Of a stretch of DNA of 64,000 nucleotides, positions 19,001 to 27,427 are shown one piece after another. The notes beneath the pieces are model-generated. The model was not told the DNA's origin, did no database searches, and was given only the letters and a program-made list of their open reading frames with translations. The stretch comes from Rhodoferax sp. (lineage in GTDB: Bacteria > Pseudomonadota > Gammaproteobacteria > Burkholderiales > Burkholderiaceae_C), in the NCBI GenBank assembly GCA_024235935.1, contig JACKLL010000014.1:15528-79527 (forward strand), read 5' to 3'. A program made the position numbers and the translations under genes. Position 1 is the first letter of the stretch, and every line of letters starts with the position of its first letter.

Positions 19001-20937
19001 ACACCGTCACGGCCCCACTGGGTGTGGATGCCACATCGGTGGACATCGTGTTCGCCAATGACGCCTACCGGCCCGATCTGGGCCAGGACCGCAACCTGTA
19101 CCTGGACCGCATCGAGGTCAACGGGCGCAGCATCAGTGCCCGTGACGTCGGCGCCATCATCGACTATGGGGTCGACGCCGGCGCGTTTGACGGGCTCAAC
19201 ACCGCAAGTACCAACGGAAGCCTGGGCAGCAACGGTGCGATCCGGGTCAGCCTGCTGGGCAGTGACCTGCTCGATGGCGGTCCGGGTGCAGACAGCATGA
19301 CGGGTGGCTTCGGCAACGACATCTACATCGTCGACCACATCGCGGATGTCGTATCCGAACGGGCCAACGGTGGCCACGATATCGTGCGCTCAAGTGTCAG
19401 CTACACACTTCCCGACCATGTGGAGGACCTCGAACTCACCGGCACGTCCAGCATCAATGCCACGGGCAATGCAGCCCAGAATACCTTGCGCGGAAATGCT
19501 GCGGCCAACCGGCTGGATGGCGGCGGCGGGGCCGACATGATGGTGGGCAATGGCGGTGACGATATCTACATCGTCGACCATGCCGGCGATATCGTCTACG
19601 AAATCGCTGGTGGCGGGATCGACACGGTCCTCAGCAGCGTCAGCCATACCCTGCGGACCGAGGTAGAGAACCTGACCCTTGCCGGGGTGGCTGCCATCAA
19701 CGGTACCGGCAACAATCTGGCCAACACACTGATCGGCAACGGCGCGGACAACACCTTGAGCGGTGCAGCGGGTGATGACATTTTGTTGGGTGAGCGGGGC
19801 AGTGATCGGCTGTACGGCGGAGATGGCAACGACACTCTGTGGGGCGATGCGGCGACAGATGCCAATGCTGTCGAACGGGTCGACAGTCTGGTGATTCACG
19901 CAAGAGGCACGATCTGCGAAGCTGTCTGGCCCATGATGCAGGTGTGGATCTCCGGCGTTCTGGTGCAGAGCTTCGAGGTCGCCAGTACCACCTTTTCCGC
20001 CTACACCGTCACGGCCCCACTGGGCATGGATGCCCGCACGGTCGACATCGTGTTTGGCAACGACGCCTACCGGCCAGATCTGGGGCAGGACCGCAACCTG
20101 TATCTGGATCGCATCGAGGTGAATGGCCGCAGCCTGAGCGCTTCGGCAGCAGGCGTGGTGCTGGACTATGGCTCCGGCGCAGCCGCGTTCGATGGCATCA
20201 ACACCGCCAGCAGCTGGGGTGGAGTCGGCTCCAATGGCGCGCTGCATTTCGGCCTTGTCGGCGCCGATCTGCTCGACGGCGGCAGTGGTGCGGACGACAT
20301 GCATGGCGGCATCGGCAATGATGTCTACGTTGTCGACAACGCGCTGGACCGTGTGTTCGAGCAGGCGAACAGCGGGCACGACATCGTGCGGTCCAGCGTG
20401 TCCTGCCGTCTTTCGGAGCATGTCGAGGATCTGGAGCTCATCGGTACTGCCGCCATCGACGGCACGGGTAATGCCACGCAGAACACCTTGCGCGGCAATG
20501 CGGCGGCCAACCGACTCGACGGCGGTGCGGGCTCCGATCTGCTGGTCGGTGGCGCCGGCGGAGATACCTATGTTCTTGGACGGGGGTACGGCAATGACAG
20601 CGTCTATGACTACGACCCCACGCCGGGGGCGGTCGATACCGCCTTGTTCGAGGGGGACATCGCTGCCGAACAGCTGTGGTTCCGGCGTGTCGGCAGCAGC
20701 CTGGAGGTGAGCGTCATCGGTACCACCGACAAACTGAGCATCAGCGGCTGGTACGGCGGCAGCGCGTACCGGATCGAACAGTTCAAGACTGGTGGCGGCC
20801 AGATGCTGCTGGAGAGTCAGGTGCAGAACCTGGTCGATGCCATGGCCGGGTTCGCGCCACCTGCGATGGCACAGACCCACTTGTCGCAAACCTATAGTGA
20901 TGCGCTGAGCCCGACGATTGCGGCCAACTGGCATTGA
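15427..20937 (+). CDS. Giant RTX protein with N-terminal permuted papain-like (NlpC/P60-type) head
   Basis: 1836-residue type I secretion substrate; start follows GGAG at the right distance. Residues 1-200, encoded in AT-rich DNA, resemble a circularly permuted papain/NlpC-P60 domain: His25 in GHIWYS precedes Cys116 in SNNCIDFIWQAL, with SFGFAP between them. From about residue 207 comes the conserved RTX linker (PLAIDLDGDGIETVG) with two EF-hand-like loops (DRDGNGLIDSGRELF and DLNQDGVSQGNELF). RTX nonapeptide blocks lie near 680-728, 857-946, 1072-1141 and later. Two CBM60-like modules (about 1153-1280 and 1487-1612; ARGT..WP and NDAYRPDLGQDRNLYLDRIEVNG) alternate with RTX repeats. The C-terminus (SISGWYGGSAYRIEQF, then an uncleaved secretion region) is typical. 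There is no Sec signal. Export is by the ABC/MFP pair upstream; a secreted wall hydrolase or toxin is inferred for the head. Confidence 0.9.
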   Translation: MPTMTIHMAAAGTPLQGGETSILGHIWYSIDDGSGSKPKSFGFAPKFDATGISRAFGQGQVYNSDTDYYLNTDPERPIQTITVEVSDYEYEVLLRFGQNPAAHGFNDFYNGLSNNCIDFIWQALHVAGFNKNRFEGALFPTQNTSAIIDIWGEIQQSVIPGWTTKITFDWDGKPTFIPMCVPGRTRISSSTRLKYLEAVSNRPPVPRDPLAIDLDGDGIETVGFAATPILFDHNADGIKTGTGWVKVDDAWLVLDRDGNGLIDSGRELFGVDTLLSGTPGVDAVYARSGFEALRALDTGSGTPGSLGAGDNIFNADDSAFSQVRLWQDLNQDGVSQGNELFTLAQKGIRSISLVSSDVSINLGNGNTVSGTAVVTRANGVDTVAGTVAVSTETRAANLNLGVNPFHREFATSIAWSELAQGLPDMEGSGWVRDLREAMSLGTIAGEALAELVQAFAAATTRDAQLSMVDEILRLWAQTNQIHALGSADDPHRRFVLAGNPATSAMLQRAVPVLEVFNGQLVSDAGMQAPAMGMGSDGQAVATFSLFGAQAALMLESYAILRESVYGALALQTRLNEYLNAVDLVIDASGLRFDPAGLDALLEQRRIASPRDAIWDLVDLVRHASSPLAVVNYDATEKLSQWVHDLPGDAALRAELAAGDIFVASAGPAGTSRHDIYLGDGGNNSFDAAGGDDIVFGGNGNDHLSGGNGNDTLDGGAGNDTMNGGPGNNVYVFGPGDGQDVIEYYSDATPGKFNLLRFKPGITPDQIIARRVFDAAFIRSDPNNAQYAALELSIAGTTDKVTVRGVFDYDNPANVYNPLQGIEFADGTVWGLAEIVARTLQSSDGADALRGTPDADVIRGGSGNDTLGGGAGNDTLFGDAGNDAIAGDGGDDLIDGGDGDDNLSGGDGNDVLYGGSGADTLSGWNGADILEGGTGNDRLDGGLGNNVYLFGPGDGQDVIEYYTDATPGKFNLLRFKPGITADQIIARRVFDAAFIRSDPNNAQYAALELSIAGTTDKVTVRGVFDYDNPTNVYNPLQGIEFADGTVWGLAEIVARTLQSTDGADVLRGSSLADVIRGGSGNDTIHASDGDDDVYGDGGDDILSGDSGNDRLWGGVGDDRLRGELGNDKLYGNEGNDVLIGDASAETGAPVRIASLVVVARGTACLNVWPAMEVWIAGRRVQSFQVDSTDFRSYTVTAPLGVDATSVDIVFANDAYRPDLGQDRNLYLDRIEVNGRSISARDVGAIIDYGVDAGAFDGLNTASTNGSLGSNGAIRVSLLGSDLLDGGPGADSMTGGFGNDIYIVDHIADVVSERANGGHDIVRSSVSYTLPDHVEDLELTGTSSINATGNAAQNTLRGNAAANRLDGGGGADMMVGNGGDDIYIVDHAGDIVYEIAGGGIDTVLSSVSHTLRTEVENLTLAGVAAINGTGNNLANTLIGNGADNTLSGAAGDDILLGERGSDRLYGGDGNDTLWGDAATDANAVERVDSLVIHARGTICEAVWPMMQVWISGVLVQSFEVASTTFSAYTVTAPLGMDARTVDIVFGNDAYRPDLGQDRNLYLDRIEVNGRSLSASAAGVVLDYGSGAAAFDGINTASSWGGVGSNGALHFGLVGADLLDGGSGADDMHGGIGNDVYVVDNALDRVFEQANSGHDIVRSSVSCRLSEHVEDLELIGTAAIDGTGNATQNTLRGNAAANRLDGGAGSDLLVGGAGGDTYVLGRGYGNDSVYDYDPTPGAVDTALFEGDIAAEQLWFRRVGSSLEVSVIGTTDKLSISGWYGGSAYRIEQFKTGGGQMLLESQVQNLVDAMAGFAPPAMAQTHLSQTYSDALSPTIAANWH
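17602..17976 (+). repeat. Intragenic direct repeat A, copy 1 (RTX gene)
   Basis: About 375 bases nearly identical to 18253-18627, offset 651 bases (217 codons), in frame. It encodes an FGPGDGQDVIEYY...KVTVRGVFDYDNP module, the HCBP-type domain that follows RTX blocks. Most differences are synonymous, showing a recent internal duplication or gene conversion. Confidence 0.9.
18253..18627 (+). repeat. Intragenic direct repeat A, copy 2 (RTX gene)
   Basis: Second copy of the module at 17602-17976; the two differ in only a few codons (for example Asn-Pro-Ala versus Asn-Pro-Thr before the NVYNPLQGIEF segment). Confidence 0.9.
18883..19533 (+). repeat. Intragenic direct repeat B, copy 1 (CBM60-like plus RTX)
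   Basis: Unit of about 650 bases recurring at 19885-20535, offset 1002 bases (334 codons). It encodes one CBM60-like module, an RTX turn (LLDGGPGADSM) and the HDIVRSSVSYTLPDHVEDLEL segment. Divergence is higher than for repeat A, so this duplication is older. Confidence 0.85.
19885..20535 (+). repeat. Intragenic direct repeat B, copy 2 (CBM60-like plus RTX)
   Basis: Second copy of the 18883-19533 unit; the NDAYRPDLGQDRNLYLD calcium/sugar-binding segment is identical in both copies. Confidence 0.85.
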
Positions 20938-20943
20938 CCCGCA

Positions 20944-20969
20944 CGAGAGGCCAGGCCAGGCCTCACTCG
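20944..20969. terminator. Hairpin at convergent gene ends
   Basis: GAGGCC/GGCCTC stem with outer CGAG/CTCG pairing lies between the RTX stop and the DUF3999 stop, overlapping the latter. Position suggests a shared bidirectional transcription stop; no long U-tract is present. Confidence 0.35.
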
Positions 20970-22411
20970 CTGGCGACGGTTTTGGTAGGTTTGACGGGCA
21001 ATTGGCGCAACAGCGCGAATGCGACAGCGCCCAGTGCCAGCACACCGACGGCCAGTACCAGCCACAGGATCACTTTGCGCTGCTCGCCGCCACCGGTGAG
21101 CATGCCCATCAGGCGATCATTCCAGTGCGAAATGTCGTGGATCTGGCCAGGCCCTGGTGTTGCCATGGGCAGGCGGTCCAGTGCGCCCGTCACGACCGTG
21201 CGCAGCACGGATGGGTCAACCGTTGCGGAGGCGGTATCAGGCCGGCCCACGGCCACCATGAAAGGCGCGGGACCTGACGCCAGAAAAACCAGTTGAACCG
21301 GGTTGAACTGGGCCGTGGCCGACAACTCGGCTGCCGGCAGGGCCATGCCATGAGAGGCTTCCACGCGCAACCATCGCATGCCGGCGCTATTGAGCGGGAT
21401 GGCCGCGTTGGTCTTCTCGTCGCCATTCGGGCCCATGCGGTACACCACACCCTGGGCCAATGGGGTCCACGCCTGGGATGTGTCGCGGCGACCGAGGATG
21501 CGTACCGGTACCAGCGTATTCGCACGGCTGGTCTGCAACTGCAGCCCGACCATTGGCAGCACGAATTCGATCGGCCACGTCAGGTGCTGGCTGCCTTCTG
21601 CCACGGCGCCTGCCAATGGTGCATCGACAGGGGACGCCGGCTGGTGCGCCGTCTGCACCAGGCCGACCGCGTCCTGCACGCGGATGCCTGCCGTGGCGTC
21701 ATCCCACTGCAGTCGCAGGTACTGGTCCTGCAGCGAAAGCGGCTGCTGCAAGGCCAGCGTCCGGTTGTCGGGGGCCCCTGCGCCATCGAAGCGATAAAGA
21801 GGACCCTTGACCGGAACCGCCGTCCAGTGCACCAGATCCGCACTGCGCGACAGTGTCATGTTGACCAGGCTGTTGGCGGGCAGTGTGGCGTTCACCTGCA
21901 GCGCCGTGATGCTGCGCTTCTCGCTGCGCGTATCGAGCAGCACCGCCGGCAGTTCGCGCATGGGGGCCGCAGACGTGCCGGTGGTGGAGGCCTGGCCACC
22001 GCTCCCCATTTGGACCCATACGGCGCCCTGGTTTCCAGCCAGCTCCATCTGCACGCGCACGGCGTTGCCGGACGGCTGCTGTTGTCCGGTCGACACCATC
22101 AAGGGCAAGGCAATGAAGGGAGGCGTGCGCTCGATGGCTTCTGCGGTGCTGCGCGCAGGTGGCGCAATCCGCGCCATCGCCACCGCCTCACCATCGGCAT
22201 TGAAGATCCGGATGTCCTTCGCCGTTGCGCTGCGCAACTGCAACAGGGCTTCGGCTGGCAGGCTCAGCTGGCCCGCGCTTGCACCTGCAGGCAGCGCCAG
22301 CGGGGCGCGCCACGCGAATTCGGCCAGGGTTGGCGATGCGGAATCGGCGGCAGGTGCGGTGCCAGTACCCAGCAGCAGTCCGACCAGAACGATGGCGTTG
22401 ACGGGGTTCAT
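20963..22411 (-). CDS. DUF3999 family membrane-anchored protein
   Basis: 482-residue protein with an N-terminal signal peptide (MNPVNAIVLVGLLLGTGTAPAADS), a large periplasmic beta-rich region and one transmembrane helix near the C-terminus (ILWLVLAVGVLALGAVAFALL, about 448-468). This layout is that of DUF3999 proteins, which are found beside DUF2339 membrane proteins; their function is not established. ATG 22411 is chosen because it starts the signal peptide and overlaps the DUF2339 stop by ATGA, so the pair is translationally coupled. A longer open frame upstream is only a shadow of the DUF2339 gene. Confidence 0.85.
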   Translation of the reverse strand: MNPVNAIVLVGLLLGTGTAPAADSASPTLAEFAWRAPLALPAGASAGQLSLPAEALLQLRSATAKDIRIFNADGEAVAMARIAPPARSTAEAIERTPPFIALPLMVSTGQQQPSGNAVRVQMELAGNQGAVWVQMGSGGQASTTGTSAAPMRELPAVLLDTRSEKRSITALQVNATLPANSLVNMTLSRSADLVHWTAVPVKGPLYRFDGAGAPDNRTLALQQPLSLQDQYLRLQWDDATAGIRVQDAVGLVQTAHQPASPVDAPLAGAVAEGSQHLTWPIEFVLPMVGLQLQTSRANTLVPVRILGRRDTSQAWTPLAQGVVYRMGPNGDEKTNAAIPLNSAGMRWLRVEASHGMALPAAELSATAQFNPVQLVFLASGPAPFMVAVGRPDTASATVDPSVLRTVVTGALDRLPMATPGPGQIHDISHWNDRLMGMLTGGGEQRKVILWLVLAVGVLALGAVAFALLRQLPVKPTKTVASE

Positions 22412-25290
22412 GCCTGATCCTCCAAGGTTGGGGCCCGTTCGGTCCCCTCGGCCGATTCGCTTGTCGGCCGTGGGGGCAGCGGCGCAAAATGCCCGACGAC
22501 GAGCATCAACACGCCCACCGCGATGAACACGACGATGCGTTCGGAGCCACCCCGGTTCGACAGGTCGATCAGGAACAGCTTGAGCACGGTGGCGCCCAGC
22601 AATACGGCGCCGCCCATCCACATGGCACGCATCTGACGCCGGTGCGCGGCCACCATCAGCCCCAGTGCCAGCAGCGTCCACAGAATCGAGTATCCGGCCT
22701 GGACCAGGAACGAGTCGAACAAGGCCCCGGCGTCCCAGCGCACGCCTGCATATTGATGGGCCACCCGCAGCCAGACGGTATTGACGGCCACGAAGGCAAG
22801 GCCGATCAGCGCCAGAGGCACTTGCGGGCCACGCACCATTCTTGCTGGTGCGAATGGCGCGGCACGTACACGCATCCACCAGATCGCGCAGGCGCTCAGA
22901 CCCAGCGTCACGGACAGGTCGGTCGGGTTGAGCAGCGCAACGTAGGGCAGGGGCCGCGCGTCGCCATTCGAGTGCCATGCGACGGCAAGGGCTGCCAGTG
23001 CCACCAGTGCGGCCAGAGGTGCTGCCGCCCGCCACAGGTAGGCATCGGCAAAGCGCTGCAGCGGCCAGCGCTGGCGCAACCGGCTGTCGGGGTCAAAGCC
23101 GCTGCGGCCGGCCAGCAGCAGCAATACGCCGGTGGCGGACACCAGCAGGATGACCGACGCCCAGGCGGTGCGAAACAGCTCGGCGCGCTGCACGGCCCAC
23201 AGCAGCGCGTTGCCGAACAGCAGGACCAGCAGCCAGACACCGCCACTGTGGATCCACGACCACAGCTGCCGAGGTGCGTTTGCATCGAGTTGCTGCAGCA
23301 CGCGGACATGAAGTACCAGGGCCAGCGGCCAAATCCACCATCCGCCGTGGCCAAAGCCATGCTGGCCCAGCACGAAGCCGTCCAGCGCCACCAGCAGCAT
23401 GATCGGCAGGTTGAACCAGGCCGGTGTTCCTGCGATCGGCCAGGGGCGCGCCCGTGCGGGCAACGCCAGCCGGTGCGCCAGGAAGGCGCCTGTCAGCCAT
23501 GCCAGCATGTGCAGCTTGCCCTGCATGCCGAGTTCCAGCACCGGCTCGATGGCGCCTTGCGCGCCGATGCGGTAGCGGCTGATTTCCTGTCCAAGTGCAA
23601 ATTGCGCCCACAGGAACCCGATCCAGAACAATGCCGGCGACACGCGGGCCTCGATTCTGGCGAACCACTGTGCCAGTCTGGTGCCGCCATCCTGCAGCGT
23701 CTCGCGTGTCCAGTGCGCGAGCACGAAGGCCGACGCGGCCAGCAAGCTGGCGCCTACGAAGGCTGGATTGGCAAACGGCCAGTTGGCGGCCTGCACCTGA
23801 TCCAGGGTGCTCAGATAGGCCAGCGCGCCCAGGACTTGCAGACCCAGGCCCGTCGCACGCGCCACCCAGCGCTCCTGGCGCCGGCCGATCCAGTACACCG
23901 CGGCACCTTCGGCAGCCCAGACCGCCGAGGTCCAGCGCGGGTCCAGCGCCAGCGGCACCGCCAGCGTCACAAAGCCCAGGCCCAGCGCAACGAAGCATTC
24001 GGCCAGCCAGCGGCCGACACCATTGTCGGAGCGGGTGCGTCGCAGCGCCCAATAGCCCAGCGCCAGATAAAAGCCCCCCAGCACCAGCGACGAGAAACCG
24101 GTCGCGTATTCGAAATCCCGTACCAGTCCGGCCTGCAGACCGAACGCGACCAGTGGCGTGCCGAAGATCAGCGTCGCATCCACCGCCTGTCGGGGCGCCA
24201 GCGCGTGGCGGGTCGCGTACAGCAGACTGGCGACCAGGTAGACCAGGAAGAAAGCGATCAGGAACGGCTGGGTGCTGGCGTATTGTTCCGGCTGAAACTT
24301 CAGCGCCCCCCATGCCGTGGCAATGCCAAAGGTCGCAAAGAATCCGAGCAGGTTCAGGGCGCGCCAGGCGCGCAACCAGGCGATCGCGGCAATGGCCACG
24401 CCCAGCAGCAGGTAGTAGGTGAACAGGCCGACATGGTTGCCCTGACCCGTCGACACCAGCAGCGGTGCGGCGAAGGCGCCGGCAAAGCCGATGAAGGCCA
24501 TGGGCATGGCGTTCTGCATCAGCGCGATTGCCGTGGAGAACGCGCAGATCACCGCCAGCACCCCGAACGCCGCACCGGATGGCAGAAACTGGTACAGCCG
24601 GAACGCCGCGAACACGGTCAGGTACAGGACCGCGACGCCTCCGCCTTGCAGCGACAGTGCATAGGCCATCTTGTCCGGATGGCGGTTGCGCAGTCGAAAC
24701 CCGAATACGAACAAGGCGATGCCGGCGCAGCCGATGCCCGCCAGCCGCAGTTCGGGCGGCAGCATGCTGTTGTCGGCCGCGTATTTGGCCAGGAAGGCCA
24801 GGCCGACGAACAGCACCAGCATGCCCAGTCGAACGATGGTGTTGCCGCCGAGCAGCCAGGCCTTGGCCTTGTCGACGGCATGTCCGACCCAGGCGATGTT
24901 CTCCGTAGCGGCGGCCTGGACACGCCAGGGCCGGGGGCCGGTAGCCGCCTCGGGCGCACCGGCATCGTCACTGGCAATAGCCGATGGGCGCGCCACGGCG
25001 CCAGCGTCGACCGGCATCGGTGGCACCTCGGCCGCAGGATCCGGTCGCCCCGGCGAGGCCTGCGCATCCTCGTCCGTTGCCGCCGATCGGGGGGCATCCA
25101 TCGCCCCCGGCGTCGTAGCGACGGCCGAGGCCTGCTGCGCGAACTGGGCGGCGACCTCCTTGCGGATGGCGGCCCGCAGACTGAAACCGATCACGGCACC
25201 AATGGCCGCGCCAATGACTGCAAACGAGCCGACTTCCGGTCCCAGCACCGCTGCGATCACTCCTCCCCAGAATGCACCCCACAGGATCAT
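22408..25290 (-). CDS. DUF2339 family polytopic membrane protein
   Basis: 960-residue inner-membrane protein. An N-terminal hydrophobic hairpin (MILWGAFWGGVIAAVLGPE...) is followed by an Ala/Pro/Asp-rich soluble stretch (about 55-130), then more than 20 hydrophobic helices starting with NTIVRLGMLVLFVGLAFL and ending before a short polar tail. The ATG at 25290 follows AGAGGA at proper spacing and begins the first helix; the open frame continues 113 codons upstream without membrane character. Together with DUF3999 it forms a two-gene unit of unknown function, probably in envelope or polysaccharide modification given its size and topology; no catalytic motif was recognized. Confidence 0.85.
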   Translation of the reverse strand: MILWGAFWGGVIAAVLGPEVGSFAVIGAAIGAVIGFSLRAAIRKEVAAQFAQQASAVATTPGAMDAPRSAATDEDAQASPGRPDPAAEVPPMPVDAGAVARPSAIASDDAGAPEAATGPRPWRVQAAATENIAWVGHAVDKAKAWLLGGNTIVRLGMLVLFVGLAFLAKYAADNSMLPPELRLAGIGCAGIALFVFGFRLRNRHPDKMAYALSLQGGGVAVLYLTVFAAFRLYQFLPSGAAFGVLAVICAFSTAIALMQNAMPMAFIGFAGAFAAPLLVSTGQGNHVGLFTYYLLLGVAIAAIAWLRAWRALNLLGFFATFGIATAWGALKFQPEQYASTQPFLIAFFLVYLVASLLYATRHALAPRQAVDATLIFGTPLVAFGLQAGLVRDFEYATGFSSLVLGGFYLALGYWALRRTRSDNGVGRWLAECFVALGLGFVTLAVPLALDPRWTSAVWAAEGAAVYWIGRRQERWVARATGLGLQVLGALAYLSTLDQVQAANWPFANPAFVGASLLAASAFVLAHWTRETLQDGGTRLAQWFARIEARVSPALFWIGFLWAQFALGQEISRYRIGAQGAIEPVLELGMQGKLHMLAWLTGAFLAHRLALPARARPWPIAGTPAWFNLPIMLLVALDGFVLGQHGFGHGGWWIWPLALVLHVRVLQQLDANAPRQLWSWIHSGGVWLLVLLFGNALLWAVQRAELFRTAWASVILLVSATGVLLLLAGRSGFDPDSRLRQRWPLQRFADAYLWRAAAPLAALVALAALAVAWHSNGDARPLPYVALLNPTDLSVTLGLSACAIWWMRVRAAPFAPARMVRGPQVPLALIGLAFVAVNTVWLRVAHQYAGVRWDAGALFDSFLVQAGYSILWTLLALGLMVAAHRRQMRAMWMGGAVLLGATVLKLFLIDLSNRGGSERIVVFIAVGVLMLVVGHFAPLPPRPTSESAEGTERAPTLEDQA

Positions 25291-25471
25291 GATGTGGTCC
25301 TCTTGATTTTTTTGGCGGTCCGCACGGGTCGGTGCGCTGCCGGGGCAGTCTAGCAGCCCCCGCAACCCATGTGAACGCGCCTTTCCCTGTTTGTGGCGAC
25401 GCAAAATCCGGGGCCTTGCGGGCGAATTACACTCGGTCGAACCACACCGAAACACGCTGACCCCTCCGAGC

Positions 25472-26593
25472 ATGTCACCGACCATCCAACACATCGAATG
25501 CTGGGTATTGCGCGCGCCGATCGCCGAACCCGTCGCCAACGCCTTTGGCGCCATGACCAACCGACCTGCGGTCTTCCTGCGCATCACGGACAGCGACGGT
25601 GTCGCGGGCTGGGGCGAGGTGTTCAGCAACTTTCCTCAGGTGGGGGCTGAGCACCGGGCGCGCCTGATCGGCAGCATTTTTGTGCCCTTGCTCAAGGGCG
25701 TGGCGGCGGACGACCCGGATGTGGTGCGCAGCCTGCTCGACGCCCGTACCCGCCAGATGGCGATCCAGTGTGGTGAGCCTGGCCCGTTTGCCCAGATCAC
25801 CGGCGCCGTGGACCAGGCCTTGTGGGACATGTCGGCCCGTCGCGCCGGCGTGCCCTTGTGGCGGCATCTGGGTGGCGCCAGCGGCAAGGTGCGCGTCTAC
25901 GCCAGCGGCATCGGCCCGGACAGGGTGGTCGACACCATGCTGGCCAAGCGCGCGCAAGGGTACCGGGCATTCAAGCTCAAGGTCGGCTTCGGCGCGGCGC
26001 GTGACATAGCCAACCTGTCGCAGGCGCGTGCGGCGCTGGGCGACGACGTAGAGATCATGTGTGATGCCAACCAGGCCTGGTCACGCGAAGATGCGGCGGC
26101 GCGTATTGCCGAACTGGCGCCTATGCGGCCGTACTGGATCGAGGAGCCCATCGGCGCTGATCAGCCGCATGAGGCCTGGGCTGCCCTGGCCCGCGCCAGC
26201 AGCATTGCGCTGGCGGCCGGCGAAAACCTGCGCGGGCAGCCGGCATTCGAGGCGGCGCTGGACGGCGCCTATCTGGGTTTCGTGCAACCCGACGTCGGCA
26301 AGTGGGGTGGCATCGGTGGTGGTCTGGCGGTCGCCCGCAAGGCGCTGGCGGCGGGTATGGCCTATTGCCCGCACTGGCTGGCCGGAGGCGTGGGTCTGGC
26401 GGCATCGATGCACGCACTGGCGGCTGCCGGCGGCAACGATGGCTGGGCCGAGGTCGACGCCAATCCCAATCCGCTGCGGGAACAGGTCTATCCGCTGGAC
26501 GTGCGCGATGGCTGGGTGGAACTGCCGGATGCGCCCGGGCTGGGCGTGGAGCCCGACCTGCAGCAATTGGCGCCGTTCATCGTGGCCGCCTGA
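25472..26593 (+). CDS. Mandelate racemase/muconate lactonizing enzyme family protein
   Basis: 373-residue enolase-superfamily enzyme with an N-terminal capping domain (1-125) and a TIM barrel. All catalytic positions of the mandelate racemase subgroup are present: KLK with Lys168 and Lys170, metal ligands Asp198 (CDANQAW), Glu224 (WIEEP) and Glu251 (AAGENL), and the Asp274 (QPDVGKWGG) / His301 (CPHWLAGG) dyad. It should be an active Mg2+-dependent racemase or sugar-acid dehydratase; the substrate cannot be told from sequence. It stands alone, divergent from the DUF2339 gene, with no sugar-acid transporter adjacent. Confidence 0.9.
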   Translation: MSPTIQHIECWVLRAPIAEPVANAFGAMTNRPAVFLRITDSDGVAGWGEVFSNFPQVGAEHRARLIGSIFVPLLKGVAADDPDVVRSLLDARTRQMAIQCGEPGPFAQITGAVDQALWDMSARRAGVPLWRHLGGASGKVRVYASGIGPDRVVDTMLAKRAQGYRAFKLKVGFGAARDIANLSQARAALGDDVEIMCDANQAWSREDAAARIAELAPMRPYWIEEPIGADQPHEAWAALARASSIALAAGENLRGQPAFEAALDGAYLGFVQPDVGKWGGIGGGLAVARKALAAGMAYCPHWLAGGVGLAASMHALAAAGGNDGWAEVDANPNPLREQVYPLDVRDGWVELPDAPGLGVEPDLQQLAPFIVAA

Positions 26594-26684
26594 AAAGCCG
26601 TGCGCGGGAGCTCCCGGCGCTGTGTTCGACCTCTCCGGCTGGCGAGGGGCTACTGACCGCGCGCGGGCGCCCCAGCGCTGGCGC

Positions 26685-27392
26685 TCACAGCGGCAGGCTG
26701 TCCAGCGTCTCGTAACTGTTCTTGAGCCAGGTCTTGACGCGCTGGCGCTCCAGCATGCCCAGCGCGTCCTCGTCTGGCGCGCGGTTGTTGATGGCGGCCC
26801 AGAAGCTCGCGTTCTGGCGGTCGATCTTGCGCATGCTGCTCTCGTGCAGCGGCGCCAGCGTGACGACCCTGGCGCCCAGGGCCAGGGCTTTTCTCAGTGC
26901 TGCAGATTCCTCGAGAGCCGTGAAGTCGGACCCTCGGCCCAGGTTCTTGACCACGATGTAGTTCGGACCGGGCCCGTAGGTATTGATCAACCGGTCGAGC
27001 AGGTCGATCGAGTCCTTGCCGGCATCCGAGATATGCCAGAAGTTGACGGTCACGCCCATCTCGCCGAGCAGCGGCAGCAGGTCGGAGTCCTTGATCCAGC
27101 GTGCCAGCGGCGCCGCCGTCTGCGCCGCCAGGTCGACGATGACGCTGCCTTGCTGGCCCACGGCAGGGACCTCCTCGAAACTGGCAGCTACCTGGTCCAG
27201 CCCTTCGTATCGGTCGACGATGACCGGCGACGCGTAGTCGGCGTAGAAGCGGGTGAACGAGGTATGCGAGCGGTCGGTGTCGAAGCCGGTGAACGGGCGA
27301 CCGCGGTCGATGAAGTACTGGGCCAGCAGGCGCGAGACGACAGACTTGCCAACACCGCCTTTTTCACCGCCGATAAAGTTGAGGGAGGCCAT
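26685..27392 (-). CDS. ParA/MinD-like P-loop ATPase
   Basis: 235-residue SIMIBI-class ATPase with a deviant Walker A GEKGGVGKS at residues 9-17 containing the signature lysine, and SVIVDLAAQT as Walker B around residue 85. Part of the FDTDRSHTSF segment matches the nucleotide-contact loop. The family positions or partitions DNA and protein complexes. There is no ParB-type or CpsD-type partner beside it; argA lies 35 bases upstream on the same strand, so it may simply ride on argA transcription. Members of this type are often annotated as mobilization proteins, but nothing here indicates a plasmid. Confidence 0.8.
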   Translation of the reverse strand: MASLNFIGGEKGGVGKSVVSRLLAQYFIDRGRPFTGFDTDRSHTSFTRFYADYASPVIVDRYEGLDQVAASFEEVPAVGQQGSVIVDLAAQTAAPLARWIKDSDLLPLLGEMGVTVNFWHISDAGKDSIDLLDRLINTYGPGPNYIVVKNLGRGSDFTALEESAALRKALALGARVVTLAPLHESSMRKIDRQNASFWAAINNRAPDEDALGMLERQRVKTWLKNSYETLDSLPL

Positions 27393-27427
27393 GGTCGGAT
27401 TCCTTTGAGAAATTGCGTGGAATGGGT

